64,000 nt of DNA, taken from JAVVHH01 sp965199665 (lineage in GTDB: Bacteria > Pseudomonadota > Alphaproteobacteria > Acetobacterales > Acetobacteraceae). Both the position numbers and the translations under genes were made by a program. Within the stretch, counting starts at the first letter, position 1. Each line of letters starts with the position of its first letter. Shown here one piece after another: positions 41,930 to 51,392 of the stretch. The stretch covers positions 248,001-312,000 of the forward strand of contig OZ241208.1 in the NCBI GenBank assembly GCA_965199665.1, in the 5' to 3' direction. The notes under the pieces were generated by a model. The model did not search any database, was not told the DNA's origin, and was given only the letters and a program-made list of their open reading frames with translations.

Positions 41930-42811
41930 ATGGCAAGCCTCAAGGCGCTGCGCGGGCGCATCAACAGCGTGAAGTCGACGCGCAAGATCACCTCGGCGAT
42001 GAAGATGGTGGCCGCCAGCAAGCTCAAGCGGGCGCAGACCCAGGCGGAAGCCGCGCGGCCGTATGCCGAGCGGATGCAGCGCATGCTGGCCGCGCTGGCC
42101 AACAGCGCCAAGGGCTCGCCCACCGCGCCGCGCATGCTGGTCGGCACCGGGCAGGACCAGGTTCACCTCCTGGTCGTGGTCACCGCCGATCGCGGCCTGG
42201 CCGGCGCGTTCAATACCAACGTCGGCCGTGCCGCACGCTCCGCCATCCAGCGGCTGGAAAGCCAGGGCAAGACCGTCAAGGTGCTGACGGTCGGGCGCAA
42301 GGGCCGGGACTATCTGCGGCGCGAATACGCCAGCCGCCTGGTCGGCGAGTTCAGCTTCGCCGGCAAGAAGCGCGTCGAGTTCGCCGATGTCGACGAGGTC
42401 GCCGCCCGCATCACGCAGATGCTGGAGGCCGGCGAGTTCGACGTCTGCACCATCGTCTACAACCGGTTCGTGTCCGTCATCAGCCAGGTGCCGACGGAAA
42501 GCCAGATCATCCCGTTGGCGATGGAAGGCACGGAGCCCGAACCCGACCCCAGCCAGGCGCTGTACGAGTTCGAGCCCGACGAAGAGACCATCCTCGCCGC
42601 GCTGCTGCCCCGCAACATGGCGATCCAGCTGTTCCGCGCCCTGATCGAGAGCGGCGCCGGCGAGCAGGGCGCCCGCATGGCCGCAATGGACAACGCGACG
42701 CGCAATGCCGGCGATATGATCAACCGGCTGACGCTGAACTACAACCGCACGCGCCAGGCAAACATCACCCGCGAACTGATCGAGATCATCTCCGGCGCCG
42801 AGGCGCTCTGA
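41930..42811 (+). CDS. atpG: ATP synthase F1 subunit gamma
   Basis: A 293-residue subunit forming the rotating central stalk. Conserved ends are visible: SLKALRGRINSVKSTRKITSAM-type N-terminus and the C-terminal ATRNAGDMINRLTLNYNR, and TADRGLAGAFN in between. Length matches the family. It is followed not by atpD but by a Rieske oxygenase gene after a 194-base gap. Confidence 0.97.
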   Translation: MASLKALRGRINSVKSTRKITSAMKMVAASKLKRAQTQAEAARPYAERMQRMLAALANSAKGSPTAPRMLVGTGQDQVHLLVVVTADRGLAGAFNTNVGRAARSAIQRLESQGKTVKVLTVGRKGRDYLRREYASRLVGEFSFAGKKRVEFADVDEVAARITQMLEAGEFDVCTIVYNRFVSVISQVPTESQIIPLAMEGTEPEPDPSQALYEFEPDEETILAALLPRNMAIQLFRALIESGAGEQGARMAAMDNATRNAGDMINRLTLNYNRTRQANITRELIEIISGAEAL

Positions 42812-43005
42812 GCGCCTGCGACCGGCGCGGATGCCGAGCCGCGTGTGACCTGCCGGTGACGGGGCGGGGCCGATTGTTTGCGCTGTGACACCACTGGCGC
42901 CCTTAGGCGTTGCGAGGTTGGTGGAACGACCCCAATCCTGCGTATGTCAGTCAGCGCAGCGGCGGCGAAACGGGCCGCCCGGTTGGGCGTAAAAGGCGAG
43001 GGTGC

Positions 43006-44184
43006 ATGGATCAACTACCAGGGACGGGCGTCGTGATCGAGGCCGCGACGGGCGAGTATCGGACCGGGGGGCGTGATCTCCGGCGCGTGGGCGCCCACCC
43101 GGATCACTGGTACCCCGTCGCCTGGTCGCCCGAGCTGAAATCCAACAAGCCGCTGGCGGTGCGCTGGGCCGGGGAACCGATCGTGCTGATGCGCCCGGCC
43201 AACGGGCCGGTCTACGCATTGGAGGACCGTTGCGCGCACCGTCAGGTGCCGCTCAGCATCGGGCTGGCGACCGAGGGCGGCATCCGCTGCGGCTACCATG
43301 GCTGGACCTACAATGCGTCCGGTGACTGTGTGGACGTGCCGTATCTCGGCAAGGGCAAGCTGCCCAACGGCGTGCGCTCTTACCCGTGCCGCGAGGTCGA
43401 AGGCATGATCTTCGTCTTCCCCGGCGACCCGGCGCTGGCCGACACCGTGCCGTTCCCGTCCCTCGGCTCCGTCGCCGACCCGCGCTTCAAGACCCGGCGC
43501 TTCGGCCGCGAAGTGGCCTGCCACTACAGCTTCATGCACGAGAACCTGATGGACATGAACCATCAGTTCCTGCACCGCAAGCAGATGGGCCAGATCAAGC
43601 CGCGCTTCATGGGGCAGCGCCGCGGCGAGGATTGGGTCGAGGCCAAATACACCTTTGCGCGCACCGGCGGCCGGCAATCCTTTGGCGAGGCCGCGATCTT
43701 CGGCGGCCGCAAGGGGCCGGGCAGTGCCGAGGGCGCCGGCCAGGACGTGATGACGATCCGGACGGAGTATCCCTACCAGACGCTCAAGATCCACGTGAAG
43801 GATCCGGAGACGCCGGCGATGGATCTGTGGATCGTCTACGTCCCGCTCGACGCGGCGCAGCGCACGCATCGGACGTTCGGCCTGCTATCGGTCAAGCGGC
43901 CCAAAGTGCCGGGCGCGCTGAACGTGGCGTGGCCGCTGCTGGTGCTGTTCACCGAGCGCATCTTCGCCGAAGACCGCGACATCGTGGAAATGGAGCAGGC
44001 GGCGCATGACGCGCAGGGGGCGGACCTCAACCAGGAGGTGTTCCCCCTGATCCGCAGCTTGCGCGAACTGCTGATCGAGCGCGGCACGGCGGAGGACATC
44101 GATGCGCCGCCCGGCAACGCGCCGACGTTGCGCGCCTGCGGCGTGGGCCCGTGCAGCATGAGCGCGCGTCTGGCGGCGGAGTGA
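43006..44184 (+). CDS. Rieske 2Fe-2S ring-hydroxylating oxygenase alpha-type protein
   Basis: A 392-residue protein from ATG 43006, with GGCGAGG upstream. Rieske cluster ligands Cys76, His78, Cys95 and His98 (CAHRQ and CGYHGW) are complete. The mononuclear iron site is present as Glu179, Asp183, His186, His190 in HENLMDMNHQFLH. Such enzymes hydroxylate aromatic or choline-like substrates, or demethylate, with a separate reductase; the substrate is unknown. No reductase gene is adjacent. It is placed between atpG and atpD, an unusual location; it may have its own promoter in the 194 bases before it. Confidence 0.92.
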   Translation: MDQLPGTGVVIEAATGEYRTGGRDLRRVGAHPDHWYPVAWSPELKSNKPLAVRWAGEPIVLMRPANGPVYALEDRCAHRQVPLSIGLATEGGIRCGYHGWTYNASGDCVDVPYLGKGKLPNGVRSYPCREVEGMIFVFPGDPALADTVPFPSLGSVADPRFKTRRFGREVACHYSFMHENLMDMNHQFLHRKQMGQIKPRFMGQRRGEDWVEAKYTFARTGGRQSFGEAAIFGGRKGPGSAEGAGQDVMTIRTEYPYQTLKIHVKDPETPAMDLWIVYVPLDAAQRTHRTFGLLSVKRPKVPGALNVAWPLLVLFTERIFAEDRDIVEMEQAAHDAQGADLNQEVFPLIRSLRELLIERGTAEDIDAPPGNAPTLRACGVGPCSMSARLAAE

Positions 44185-44244
44185 CGAAACCGGCGCGATG
44201 AAACGGCTGGGGCGTGTTGGCGCGCCGGGTCAAAGGATGCTAAG

Positions 44245-44276
44245 GGCGGCCGCATCAGCGAATGCTCACGGCCGCC
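44245..44276 (+). terminator. Stem-loop between the Rieske gene and atpD
   Basis: GGCGGCCG at 44245-44252 pairs perfectly with CGGCCGCC at 44269-44276 around a 16-base loop. It lies 60 bases after the Rieske stop and 34 bases before the atpD start. No T-run follows, so it could be a partial terminator, an RNA-stabilising structure or a processing site rather than a full stop. Confidence 0.4.
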
Positions 44277-44309
44277 GTTCGGCGGTTGCTGCGAAGGAAC
44301 AGAACAGCG

Positions 44310-45740
44310 ATGGCAAAGAATAACGTCGGCCGCGTGACCCAGGTGCTCGGTGCCGTGGTGGACGTGCAGTTCGAGGGCGAGCTTCCGTACATTCAGAACG
44401 CCCTCGTCGCGAAGAACGGCGGCAACGATCTGGTGCTGGAAGTGTCGCAGGAGCTGGGCGAGCGCACCGTGCGCTGCATCGCCATGGACAGCACCGACGG
44501 CATGGTCCGCGGTTCCGAAGTGATCGACACCGGCGCGCCGATCTCGGTCCCGGTCGGCCCGGAGACCCTCGGCCGCATCCTGAACGTCATCGGTGAGCCG
44601 ATCGACGAGCGCGGCCCGGTCAACGCCAAGATGCGCTACCCGATCCACCGTCCGGCGCCGTCCTTCGAGGACCAGGCGACCTCGGCCGAGATCCTGGTAA
44701 CGGGCATCAAGGTCATCGACCTGCTGGCGCCTTATCTCAAGGGCGGCAAGATCGGCCTGTTCGGCGGCGCCGGCGTGGGCAAGACCGTGCTGATCCAGGA
44801 ACTGATCAACAACATCGCCAAGGGTCACGGCGGCGTGTCGGTGTTCGCCGGTGTCGGCGAGCGGACCCGCGAGGGCAACGACCTGTATCACGAGATGATC
44901 GACGCCGGCGTCATCAAGCTCGGCGACAACACCACCGAAGGCTCCAAGGTGGCGCTGGTCTACGGCCAGATGAACGAGCCGCCAGGTGCCCGCGCCCGCG
45001 TCGCCCTTTCCGGTCTGTCGCTGGCCGAGTACTTCCGCGACGAGGAAGGCCAGGACGTCCTGTTCTTCGTCGACAACATCTTCCGCTTCACGCAGGCGGG
45101 CGCCGAAGTGTCCGCGCTACTGGGCCGCATCCCGTCCGCGGTGGGCTACCAGCCGACGCTGGCGACCGACATGGGCGCGCTGCAGGAGCGCATCACCTCC
45201 ACCAAGAAGGGCTCCATCACCTCGGTGCAGGCCATCTACGTGCCCGCCGACGACTTGACCGACCCGGCGCCCGCCACCTCCTTCGCCCATTTGGACGCCA
45301 CCACCACGCTGAGCCGCGCGATTTCCGAGAAGGGCATCTACCCGGCCGTCGACCCGCTCGACAGCACCAGCCGTGCGCTCGAGCCGCGCATCGTCGGCGA
45401 CGAGCATTACGCGGTCGCCCGCGAAGTGCAGCGCGTGCTGCAGACCTATAAGAGCCTGCAGGACATCATCGCCATTCTCGGGATGGACGAGCTCTCCGAA
45501 GACGACAAGCTCGTCGTCTCGCGCGCCCGCCGGATCGAGAAGTTCCTGTCGCAGCCGTTCCACGTCGCAGAGGTCTTCACCGGCACGCCGGGCCTGTTCG
45601 TCCCCGTGGCCGACACGGTGCGGTCGTTCAAGGCGATCATCGACGGCCAGCACGACGGGCTGCCGGAGACGGCGTTCTACATGGTCGGCACGATCGACGA
45701 CGCGGTGAAGAAGTCCGAGTCGATGAAGGTGGCCGCCTAA
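44310..45740 (+). CDS. atpD: ATP synthase F1 subunit beta
   Basis: A 476-residue catalytic subunit. Start at ATG 44310 (MAKNNVGRVTQVLG), with AAGGAAC upstream. Walker A is GGAGVGKT at 152-159; the ATPase alpha/beta signature is PAVDPLDSTSR. It holds the catalytic nucleotide sites of F1. It ends two bases before atpC. Confidence 0.98.
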   Translation: MAKNNVGRVTQVLGAVVDVQFEGELPYIQNALVAKNGGNDLVLEVSQELGERTVRCIAMDSTDGMVRGSEVIDTGAPISVPVGPETLGRILNVIGEPIDERGPVNAKMRYPIHRPAPSFEDQATSAEILVTGIKVIDLLAPYLKGGKIGLFGGAGVGKTVLIQELINNIAKGHGGVSVFAGVGERTREGNDLYHEMIDAGVIKLGDNTTEGSKVALVYGQMNEPPGARARVALSGLSLAEYFRDEEGQDVLFFVDNIFRFTQAGAEVSALLGRIPSAVGYQPTLATDMGALQERITSTKKGSITSVQAIYVPADDLTDPAPATSFAHLDATTTLSRAISEKGIYPAVDPLDSTSRALEPRIVGDEHYAVAREVQRVLQTYKSLQDIIAILGMDELSEDDKLVVSRARRIEKFLSQPFHVAEVFTGTPGLFVPVADTVRSFKAIIDGQHDGLPETAFYMVGTIDDAVKKSESMKVAA

Positions 45741-45742
45741 CC

Positions 45743-46150
45743 ATGCCGACCCTGCTCGAGATCGTCTCGCCGGATAAGCTGCTGCTGTCGCAGCCGGTCG
45801 ACATGGCCGTCATCCCGGCGTCCGAGGGCGAGATGGGCGTGCTGCCGGGCCACAGCCCGATGATCGTGCTGCTGCGCGGCGGCACGATCACGCTGCACGA
45901 GGGCGGGCGTCCCACGGCGCAGCTCTATGTGAGCGGCGGCTTCGCCGAGATCACGCAGGAGCGCTGCACGGTGCTCGCCGACGAGGCGACGCCGGTGGCC
46001 GAGGTGTCGCGCGCGGCGGCGCAGGAGCGGCTGCGCCAGGCGGAGGCGGATTATGCCGCCGCCGACCAGGCCAACGTCCCGTCCGTCGAGGCGGCGCTGG
46101 CACGGATCCAGTCCGCCCAGGCCATGGTCGCGGCGGCTGGCGCGGCGTGA
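45743..46150 (+). CDS. atpC: ATP synthase F1 subunit epsilon
   Basis: A 135-residue subunit of the central stalk that links gamma to the c-ring and can inhibit the enzyme. The N-terminal beta-sandwich (LEIVSPDKLLLSQPVDMAVI, GEMGVLPGHSPMI) and the C-terminal helical hairpin are evident. It starts two bases after atpD. The F0 genes are not in this window, as usual for alphaproteobacteria. Confidence 0.96.
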   Translation: MPTLLEIVSPDKLLLSQPVDMAVIPASEGEMGVLPGHSPMIVLLRGGTITLHEGGRPTAQLYVSGGFAEITQERCTVLADEATPVAEVSRAAAQERLRQAEADYAAADQANVPSVEAALARIQSAQAMVAAAGAA

Positions 46151-46253
46151 GCTGTCCCGCCGTGGCGACGTTCCTCAAGGTGTGATCATCCTGCCCATGA
46201 CTGTGGCCGTCCGGTCATAGTCGCGGTGCGCGGCGGACTGTAAGAAAACCGCC

Positions 46254-47081
46254 ATGAAACATTGGACGATGGCCGACGTGGCCTGGGATAGCTTCGTGCC
46301 TTCCGAGGTCGATCCCGCAATCGTGCCGCTGATCAAGGCGGCGGCCATGGTCGAGAAGAACGGCCTCGATTACGCGATCTACCTGAAGCGCGTCTTCAAG
46401 GACGACCCCGACTTCAAGCAGGCCACCGACAACTGGGCGGTCGAAGAGGTCCAGCACGGGGACGCGCTCGGCAAGTGGTCCATGCTGGCCGACCCGGCCT
46501 GGAGCTTCGACACCGCGTTTCAGCGCTATCGCGACGGCTACAAGCTGCCGTTGGACGTCGATGCGAGCGTCCGCGGGTCGCGCACGGGCGAGTTGATCGC
46601 GCGCTGCATGGTCGAGACGGGGACCAGTTCATATTACACGGCACTGGGCGACTCGACGTCCGAGCCGGTGCTCAAGCACATCTGCAAGCTGATCGCGGCC
46701 GACGAATACCGGCACTTCAAGCTCTTCTACGACCACATGAAGCGTTACCTGGGCCGCGAGAAGCTCGGCATGTTGTCCCGACTCAAGATCGCCGGCGGGC
46801 GCATCACGGAGAGCGAGGATGACGAGCTGGCCTTCGCCTACCATTGCGGCAACGAGCCGGAGGGCACGCCCTACGACCACGGCCGCTGTATTGCGGGCTA
46901 CATGGGCCGCGCCATGGGCTTCTACCAATGGAAGCACATCGAGCGCAGCACGGGCATGGTGCTCAAGACGGTGGGATTGCCGCCGCGTGGCCGCCTGGGC
47001 AACGGGGCGTCGAAGCTGGCCTGGGGGCTGCTGCAGCGCAAGCGCCGCAGCTTCGACAAGGTGATCCAGCGCACGGCGTAG
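46254..47081 (+). CDS. Ferritin-like diiron protein
   Basis: A 275-residue helical protein. Two ExxH motifs of a diiron site are visible, EEVQH (Glu65, His68) and DEYRH (Glu151, His154), with further candidate ligands Glu34 and Glu121. The spacing resembles acyl-ACP desaturase-like ferritin-superfamily members. No signal peptide. The last 50 residues are basic (RKRRSFDK). It lies 103 bases after atpC on the same strand. A role in fatty-acid modification or iron handling is inference only. Confidence 0.8.
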   Translation: MKHWTMADVAWDSFVPSEVDPAIVPLIKAAAMVEKNGLDYAIYLKRVFKDDPDFKQATDNWAVEEVQHGDALGKWSMLADPAWSFDTAFQRYRDGYKLPLDVDASVRGSRTGELIARCMVETGTSSYYTALGDSTSEPVLKHICKLIAADEYRHFKLFYDHMKRYLGREKLGMLSRLKIAGGRITESEDDELAFAYHCGNEPEGTPYDHGRCIAGYMGRAMGFYQWKHIERSTGMVLKTVGLPPRGRLGNGASKLAWGLLQRKRRSFDKVIQRTA

Positions 47082-47111
47082 CGTTGCCGGAGAGCGTCGC
47101 GTCAGTCCGCC

Positions 47112-48440
47112 TCAGTGCGGCGCGCGGCCCTCCAGCACCTGGAGGAAGCGGCGGGCCAGCGCGCCGTAGAGCGGCCGACGGCAGACCAGGCGCGAGACGC
47201 CGTAGGCGAGCAAGGAGGTGGCCATCAGCGGGATGGTCATGCGCTGGTTCTCCGTCATCTCCAGCACGATGACCGCCGCCGTGATGGGCGCCTGCACCAC
47301 GCCGGAGAAATACCCCACCATGCCCAGCAGCACGATCGCGCCGGTCGGCCCGGTCACGATGTGCGACAAGGTCTCGCCGATGCCGGCGCCCACCGCCAGC
47401 GACGGCGCGAAGATGCCGCCCGGGATGCCGCTGAGGTAGGAGATCGTGGTGGCCATGAACTTGGCGAGGAAGAAGACGGCCGGCAGATCCGACCGGCCCT
47501 CGACCATGGCCCGCGCCTGCTCGTAGCCGGTGCCGTAGGTCGCGCCATCGGTCAGCAGGCCGAGCGTGGCGATGGCCAGGCCGCAGCATCCGGCGAATAG
47601 CAGCGGGCGCCGCGCGAACCGCTGTCCGATCCATCCGGTGCGGCCGTTCGCGAAGCCGACCAGCGCGGCGCTGAACCCGCCGCCGAGCCCACCGCCGACC
47701 ACGCCGCAGACCAGCACGGCGAGCCAGGCGGAACCCAGGTCGAACTGCGCGCCGGTGGTGCCGAAATACGCGTAGTTGCCGACCAGCGAGAGCGTGGCGA
47801 TGCCGGAGATGATGACGGCCGTCAGCACGGTGCCGCTGGTGCGGGCCTCGAACGAATGGCTGAGCTCCTCGATGGCGAACACCACCCCGGCCAGCGGCGT
47901 GTTGAAGGCGGCCGACACGCCCGCCGCGCCGCCGGCCAGCACCAGCGCCCGTTGTGCCTCCGCGCGCGGCAGCCGCAGCCGGGTGCCGAGCGCCTGCATG
48001 ATGGAGGCGCCGACCTGCACGGTGGGGCCCTCGCGGCCGATGGAAGCGCCGCTCGCGAGGCCGAGCAGGGTCAGCAGCACCTTGCCGGCCGCGATGCGGA
48101 GCGAGAGCACGCGCGCGACCACCGCCGGGTCGTCGATGTGCATGGCGGCGATGACCTGCGGGATGCCGCTGCCCTGGGCGCCGGGGAAGACGCGCCGGGT
48201 GAGCCAGACCGACAGGATCAGCCCGGCGGGCGAGAGGATCAGGGCGAGCCAGGCATGCCTGGCGGTGGCGTGGACGAACGCCGAACTGGCGGCGTCGGCC
48301 AGTTCGGCGAAGGCGATGGCGGCGAGGCTGACCACCACGGCGCCGCCCCAGATCGCGACCCGGCGGCGCCACAGCCGTGGCGAGGTGAGCGGGCCGCGGC
48401 GCAGCCGCTTCAGCGCCCGTGGCGAGGGTCGCAGCTTCAT
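47112..48440 (-). CDS. ClC-family chloride channel or Cl-/H+ antiporter
   Basis: A 442-residue inner-membrane protein starting at ATG 48440 (MKLRPSPRALK), which overlaps the stop of the MFS gene (ATGA). Selectivity-filter motifs: GSGIPQ at 90-95, GREGPTV at 135-141 with the gating glutamate (Glu137), and FNTPLAGVVFAIEE. A gating glutamate is usual for both channels and antiporters. No C-terminal CBS domains are seen. It is the last gene of the minus-strand group rnd, PRC-barrel, MFS, ClC. Confidence 0.92.
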   Translation of the reverse strand: MKLRPSPRALKRLRRGPLTSPRLWRRRVAIWGGAVVVSLAAIAFAELADAASSAFVHATARHAWLALILSPAGLILSVWLTRRVFPGAQGSGIPQVIAAMHIDDPAVVARVLSLRIAAGKVLLTLLGLASGASIGREGPTVQVGASIMQALGTRLRLPRAEAQRALVLAGGAAGVSAAFNTPLAGVVFAIEELSHSFEARTSGTVLTAVIISGIATLSLVGNYAYFGTTGAQFDLGSAWLAVLVCGVVGGGLGGGFSAALVGFANGRTGWIGQRFARRPLLFAGCCGLAIATLGLLTDGATYGTGYEQARAMVEGRSDLPAVFFLAKFMATTISYLSGIPGGIFAPSLAVGAGIGETLSHIVTGPTGAIVLLGMVGYFSGVVQAPITAAVIVLEMTENQRMTIPLMATSLLAYGVSRLVCRRPLYGALARRFLQVLEGRAPH

Positions 48441-49663
48441 GCCGCGACGACCTGCACGGGGGACGGTGCCCGCGTCTCCGGCATCAGCGTGACGGCGAGC
48501 AGCACGGCGCCCAGCCCCGCGGCCGACAGAACCCACAAGGCGGCGCTGTTGCCGCTCGCATCGGCAATCCGCCCTGCCAGCGTGGTGCTGATGGTGCCGC
48601 CCAGCCCGGCGGCCAGGCCGAACAGGCCCATGCAGAGGGTGAAGCGCTCCGTGCCGCGGGACAGGTCGGCGGCCATGAGCGGCAGCAGCACGCCGAAGCC
48701 CGCCGCGCTGACGCCGTCCAGCATCTGCACGAAGGGAAGGTAGGGCGTGCCGCCGAACAGGGCCAGCAACGCGCCACGGACCGGCACGGCAAGAAAGGTG
48801 AGCGCGATCACGGGGCGGCGGCCCCAGCGGTCGGCCAGCCGGCCGACATAGGGCGAGGCGGCCGCGACCAGGAGCTGGGGCAGCACGATGCAGGCGGCGA
48901 TCACCAGGCTCGCCTGGCGGCCCACCGTCTTGGACACCTCGCCGGCGACCAGGGGCAGCATGGCGGCGTTGCCGAGATGGAACAGGACGACCACGGCGGC
49001 GAAGATCAGCACGCGCCAGCCGAGCAGCAGCTTGAGCCCTTCGCGCCAGCCGGCGGCGTCCGAGGCCCGCGCGCCCGGCTCAGCATCCGGTTCCGTCAGC
49101 GTGCCGCGACGCTGCGGCACGAAGAACACGGCCACGATGCCGGGCAGCATCAACAGGGCGGTAAGGTAGAACACCTCCACCTCGCCGACATAGGTGCCGA
49201 CGGCACCCATCACGGCCGCGGCGATGCCGTTGCCCAGCGCGGCATAGCGGGCATTGCGGCCGATGCGCTCGCCGAACGCGGCACGGCCGACAAAGGCGAG
49301 GCTCATGGCGGCGATGGCGGCCGGCAGCATGGCACTGGCGAATCCGTGCAGCACCTCGGCCCCCAGCACGGGCAGGCGGGCGGGCCACACGGCGAGGATC
49401 ACCGCGCTGATGCAGATCGCGATGCAGGCGGCCAGCGCGGCCAGGCGCTTGTTTTGCAGCCGATCCACCAGCGCGCCGCCGGGAAGCTGGCTCACCATGC
49501 CCGCGATGGTGCCGACACTGAGCGCGAAGCCGATCTGGCCTTGCGACCACGATTCGCTGCTCAGGTAGACGGCGATGAACGGGCCGAACCCGGTCTGGAC
49601 GTTGGCGACGAAGAAATTGTGCCAGTCGAGCCCGCGATGGCCCGCCTTCTTACCGGAGATCAT
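48437..49663 (-). CDS. MFS transporter
   Basis: A 408-residue inner-membrane protein with about 12 hydrophobic segments, of the major facilitator superfamily (NVQTGFGPFIAVYL near the N-terminus; LPGGALVDRLQNKR and YVGRLADRWGRRP in the cytoplasmic loops). The substrate is not evident. It overlaps the ClC gene by 4 bases and follows the PRC-barrel gene by 9 bases. Confidence 0.88.
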   Translation of the reverse strand: MISGKKAGHRGLDWHNFFVANVQTGFGPFIAVYLSSESWSQGQIGFALSVGTIAGMVSQLPGGALVDRLQNKRLAALAACIAICISAVILAVWPARLPVLGAEVLHGFASAMLPAAIAAMSLAFVGRAAFGERIGRNARYAALGNGIAAAVMGAVGTYVGEVEVFYLTALLMLPGIVAVFFVPQRRGTLTEPDAEPGARASDAAGWREGLKLLLGWRVLIFAAVVVLFHLGNAAMLPLVAGEVSKTVGRQASLVIAACIVLPQLLVAAASPYVGRLADRWGRRPVIALTFLAVPVRGALLALFGGTPYLPFVQMLDGVSAAGFGVLLPLMAADLSRGTERFTLCMGLFGLAAGLGGTISTTLAGRIADASGNSAALWVLSAAGLGAVLLAVTLMPETRAPSPVQVVAA

Positions 49664-49672
49664 CCGCGGTGA

Positions 49673-50158
49673 TCACTTGCCCAAGGCGGGCGTCGCGGGC
49701 GGTGGCGCGGCCATGGTGACTGGCGGCGCGTCCGGGCGCGGGGCGGGCTTGTAGTCGGGCGTGTCCTTGATCTGGTCGGCCGTCATGTCGATGCGGATTT
49801 GGAATTGCTGGGCGGCCGGCAGGAAGCGCATGGCGCGCCAGGCGACCGCGATGCGGCGATTGCCGACGCCCATGAAGCCGCCGAAATCGATCAACGCGGC
49901 GCGCGGCATGCCCTGGTCGTCCACCAGCACGTCCACCACCCGGCCGACCTCATCGCCCGCCGGGTCGCGCACGACGCGGCCGACGATGCGGGTGGCCTCG
50001 CCGAGGTAGATCAGCTCCTGATGGGCAGGCGGCGCGGGAGTCGCGGCGGGGGCTGGGACAGGGGTCGGAGCGGGGGCCGGAGGGGCGGCCGGAGCGGCGG
50101 GGTCGGCGGCATGGGCGGCCAATGGCCAGAGTAGCAGCAGAAGGACCGGGACGCGCAT
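49673..50158 (-). CDS. Secreted PRC-barrel domain protein
   Basis: A 161-residue protein from ATG 50158, whose last base is shared with the RNase D stop. A signal peptide occupies residues 1-18 (VLLLLLWPLAAHA), followed by a Pro/Ala-rich linker (about 19-47). The PRC-barrel domain covers about 48-130 (ATRIVGRVVRD, EVGRVVDVLVDDQG, PRAALIDFGG). PRC-barrels are small beta-domains in RNA-processing and envelope proteins; here it is exported and its role is unknown. Confidence 0.82.
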   Translation of the reverse strand: MRVPVLLLLLWPLAAHAADPAAPAAPPAPAPTPVPAPAATPAPPAHQELIYLGEATRIVGRVVRDPAGDEVGRVVDVLVDDQGMPRAALIDFGGFMGVGNRRIAVAWRAMRFLPAAQQFQIRIDMTADQIKDTPDYKPAPRPDAPPVTMAAPPPATPALGK

Positions 50159-51339
50159 CAGACCCGGACCAGCTTGATGCGGCGGCCATTCACGCCGAGC
50201 GTGATGCCGCCGGCCTTGAGCAGCAGCGCGTCCGCCCCGAACACCTCGCGGCGCCAGCCATGCAGCGCGGGGAGGTCCGGCTCGTCCTCGGTGGCGAGGC
50301 GGTCGATCTCCTCCGAGCTGGCCAGGAGGCGGGGGGCGACGTTGTGCTCCTCGCACTTGGCCGCCAGCAGCACCTTGAGCAGCGACACCAGCGCCGGTGA
50401 CGGCTTGGCCCCGTCACGGCCGCGGGGCAGCGCCGGCAGGTCCTCCTCGGCCAGCGCGGCGGCGTCGCGCAGCGCCGTCAGCAGCCCGGCGCCGGACCGG
50501 CCTTCGGCGAAGCCGCGCGTCACGCCGCGGATGCGGCTGAGCGCCTCCACCGTGGTCGGCGCGCTGGCGGCGATCTCGAGCAGGCTCTCGTCCTTGACCA
50601 GGCGCTGGCGGGGAATGTTGATCCGCTGCGCCTCCCGCTCCCGCCAGGCGGCGGCGGCGCGCAGCAGGCCGAGCATGCGGCGGTTGCTGGAACGGGGGCG
50701 CAGACGCTCCCAGAGCTGCTCCGGGTCGGCGCGATAGGTCGCGGGTTCCGCCAGCACCGCCATCTCCTCCCGCACCCATTCCAGCCGGTTCTCCCGCTCC
50801 AGCCGTTCGCACAGGGTCTCGTAGACGACCCGCAACCAGGTGACGTCGGCGGCGGCGTAGGCGAGCTGGGCGGGGGAGAGCGGCCGGGCCGACCAGTCGG
50901 AGAAGCGGTGCGCCTTGTCGATCTGGCCGCCCGCCGTGGACGAGACCAGCGCGTCGTAGCCGACCTGGTCGCCGAACCCGGCCACCATGGCGGCGACCTG
51001 GGTGTCGAAGATGGGCGCGGGCACGACGCCGTAGAGCTCGAGGAAGATCTCCACGTCCTGCCGCGCGGCGTGAAACACCTTCACCACGGCCGTGTCGGCC
51101 AGCAACTCGCCGAGCGAGGTGAGATCGATCCCTTCCGCCTGCGCGTCGATCACCGCGACGTCGTCGATGCCGCCGAGCTGCACCACGCACAGCTCCGGAT
51201 AATAGGTGCGTTCGCGCATGAACTCGGTGTCGATGGCGACGAACGGCTCGCGGCGCAGACGCTCGCAGAGCGCGGCCAGCTCGGCGGTTTCCGTGATGAG
51301 CACGGGGGTCGGAAATGTGGCGGAGGGCTTGCGTGGCAT
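50158..51339 (-). CDS. rnd: Ribonuclease D
   Basis: A 393-residue 3'-5' exoribonuclease acting in tRNA 3' maturation. DEDD catalytic motifs: AIDTEFMRER (Exo I), HAARQDVEIF (Exo II) and AYAAADVTWL (Exo III); two HRDC-type domains follow. Start taken at ATG 51339 (MPRKPSATF); an ATG four codons upstream at 51351 is also possible. It is divergent from aspS with about 53 bases between the starts. It leads the group with PRC-barrel, MFS and ClC genes. Confidence 0.94.
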   Translation of the reverse strand: MPRKPSATFPTPVLITETAELAALCERLRREPFVAIDTEFMRERTYYPELCVVQLGGIDDVAVIDAQAEGIDLTSLGELLADTAVVKVFHAARQDVEIFLELYGVVPAPIFDTQVAAMVAGFGDQVGYDALVSSTAGGQIDKAHRFSDWSARPLSPAQLAYAAADVTWLRVVYETLCERLERENRLEWVREEMAVLAEPATYRADPEQLWERLRPRSSNRRMLGLLRAAAAWREREAQRINIPRQRLVKDESLLEIAASAPTTVEALSRIRGVTRGFAEGRSGAGLLTALRDAAALAEEDLPALPRGRDGAKPSPALVSLLKVLLAAKCEEHNVAPRLLASSEEIDRLATEDEPDLPALHGWRREVFGADALLLKAGGITLGVNGRRIKLVRV

Positions 51340-51392
51340 GGGCTGCCTCAATACAGAGCGCGAACACCCTTCGCAAATTGGCGCCCTTGCTT

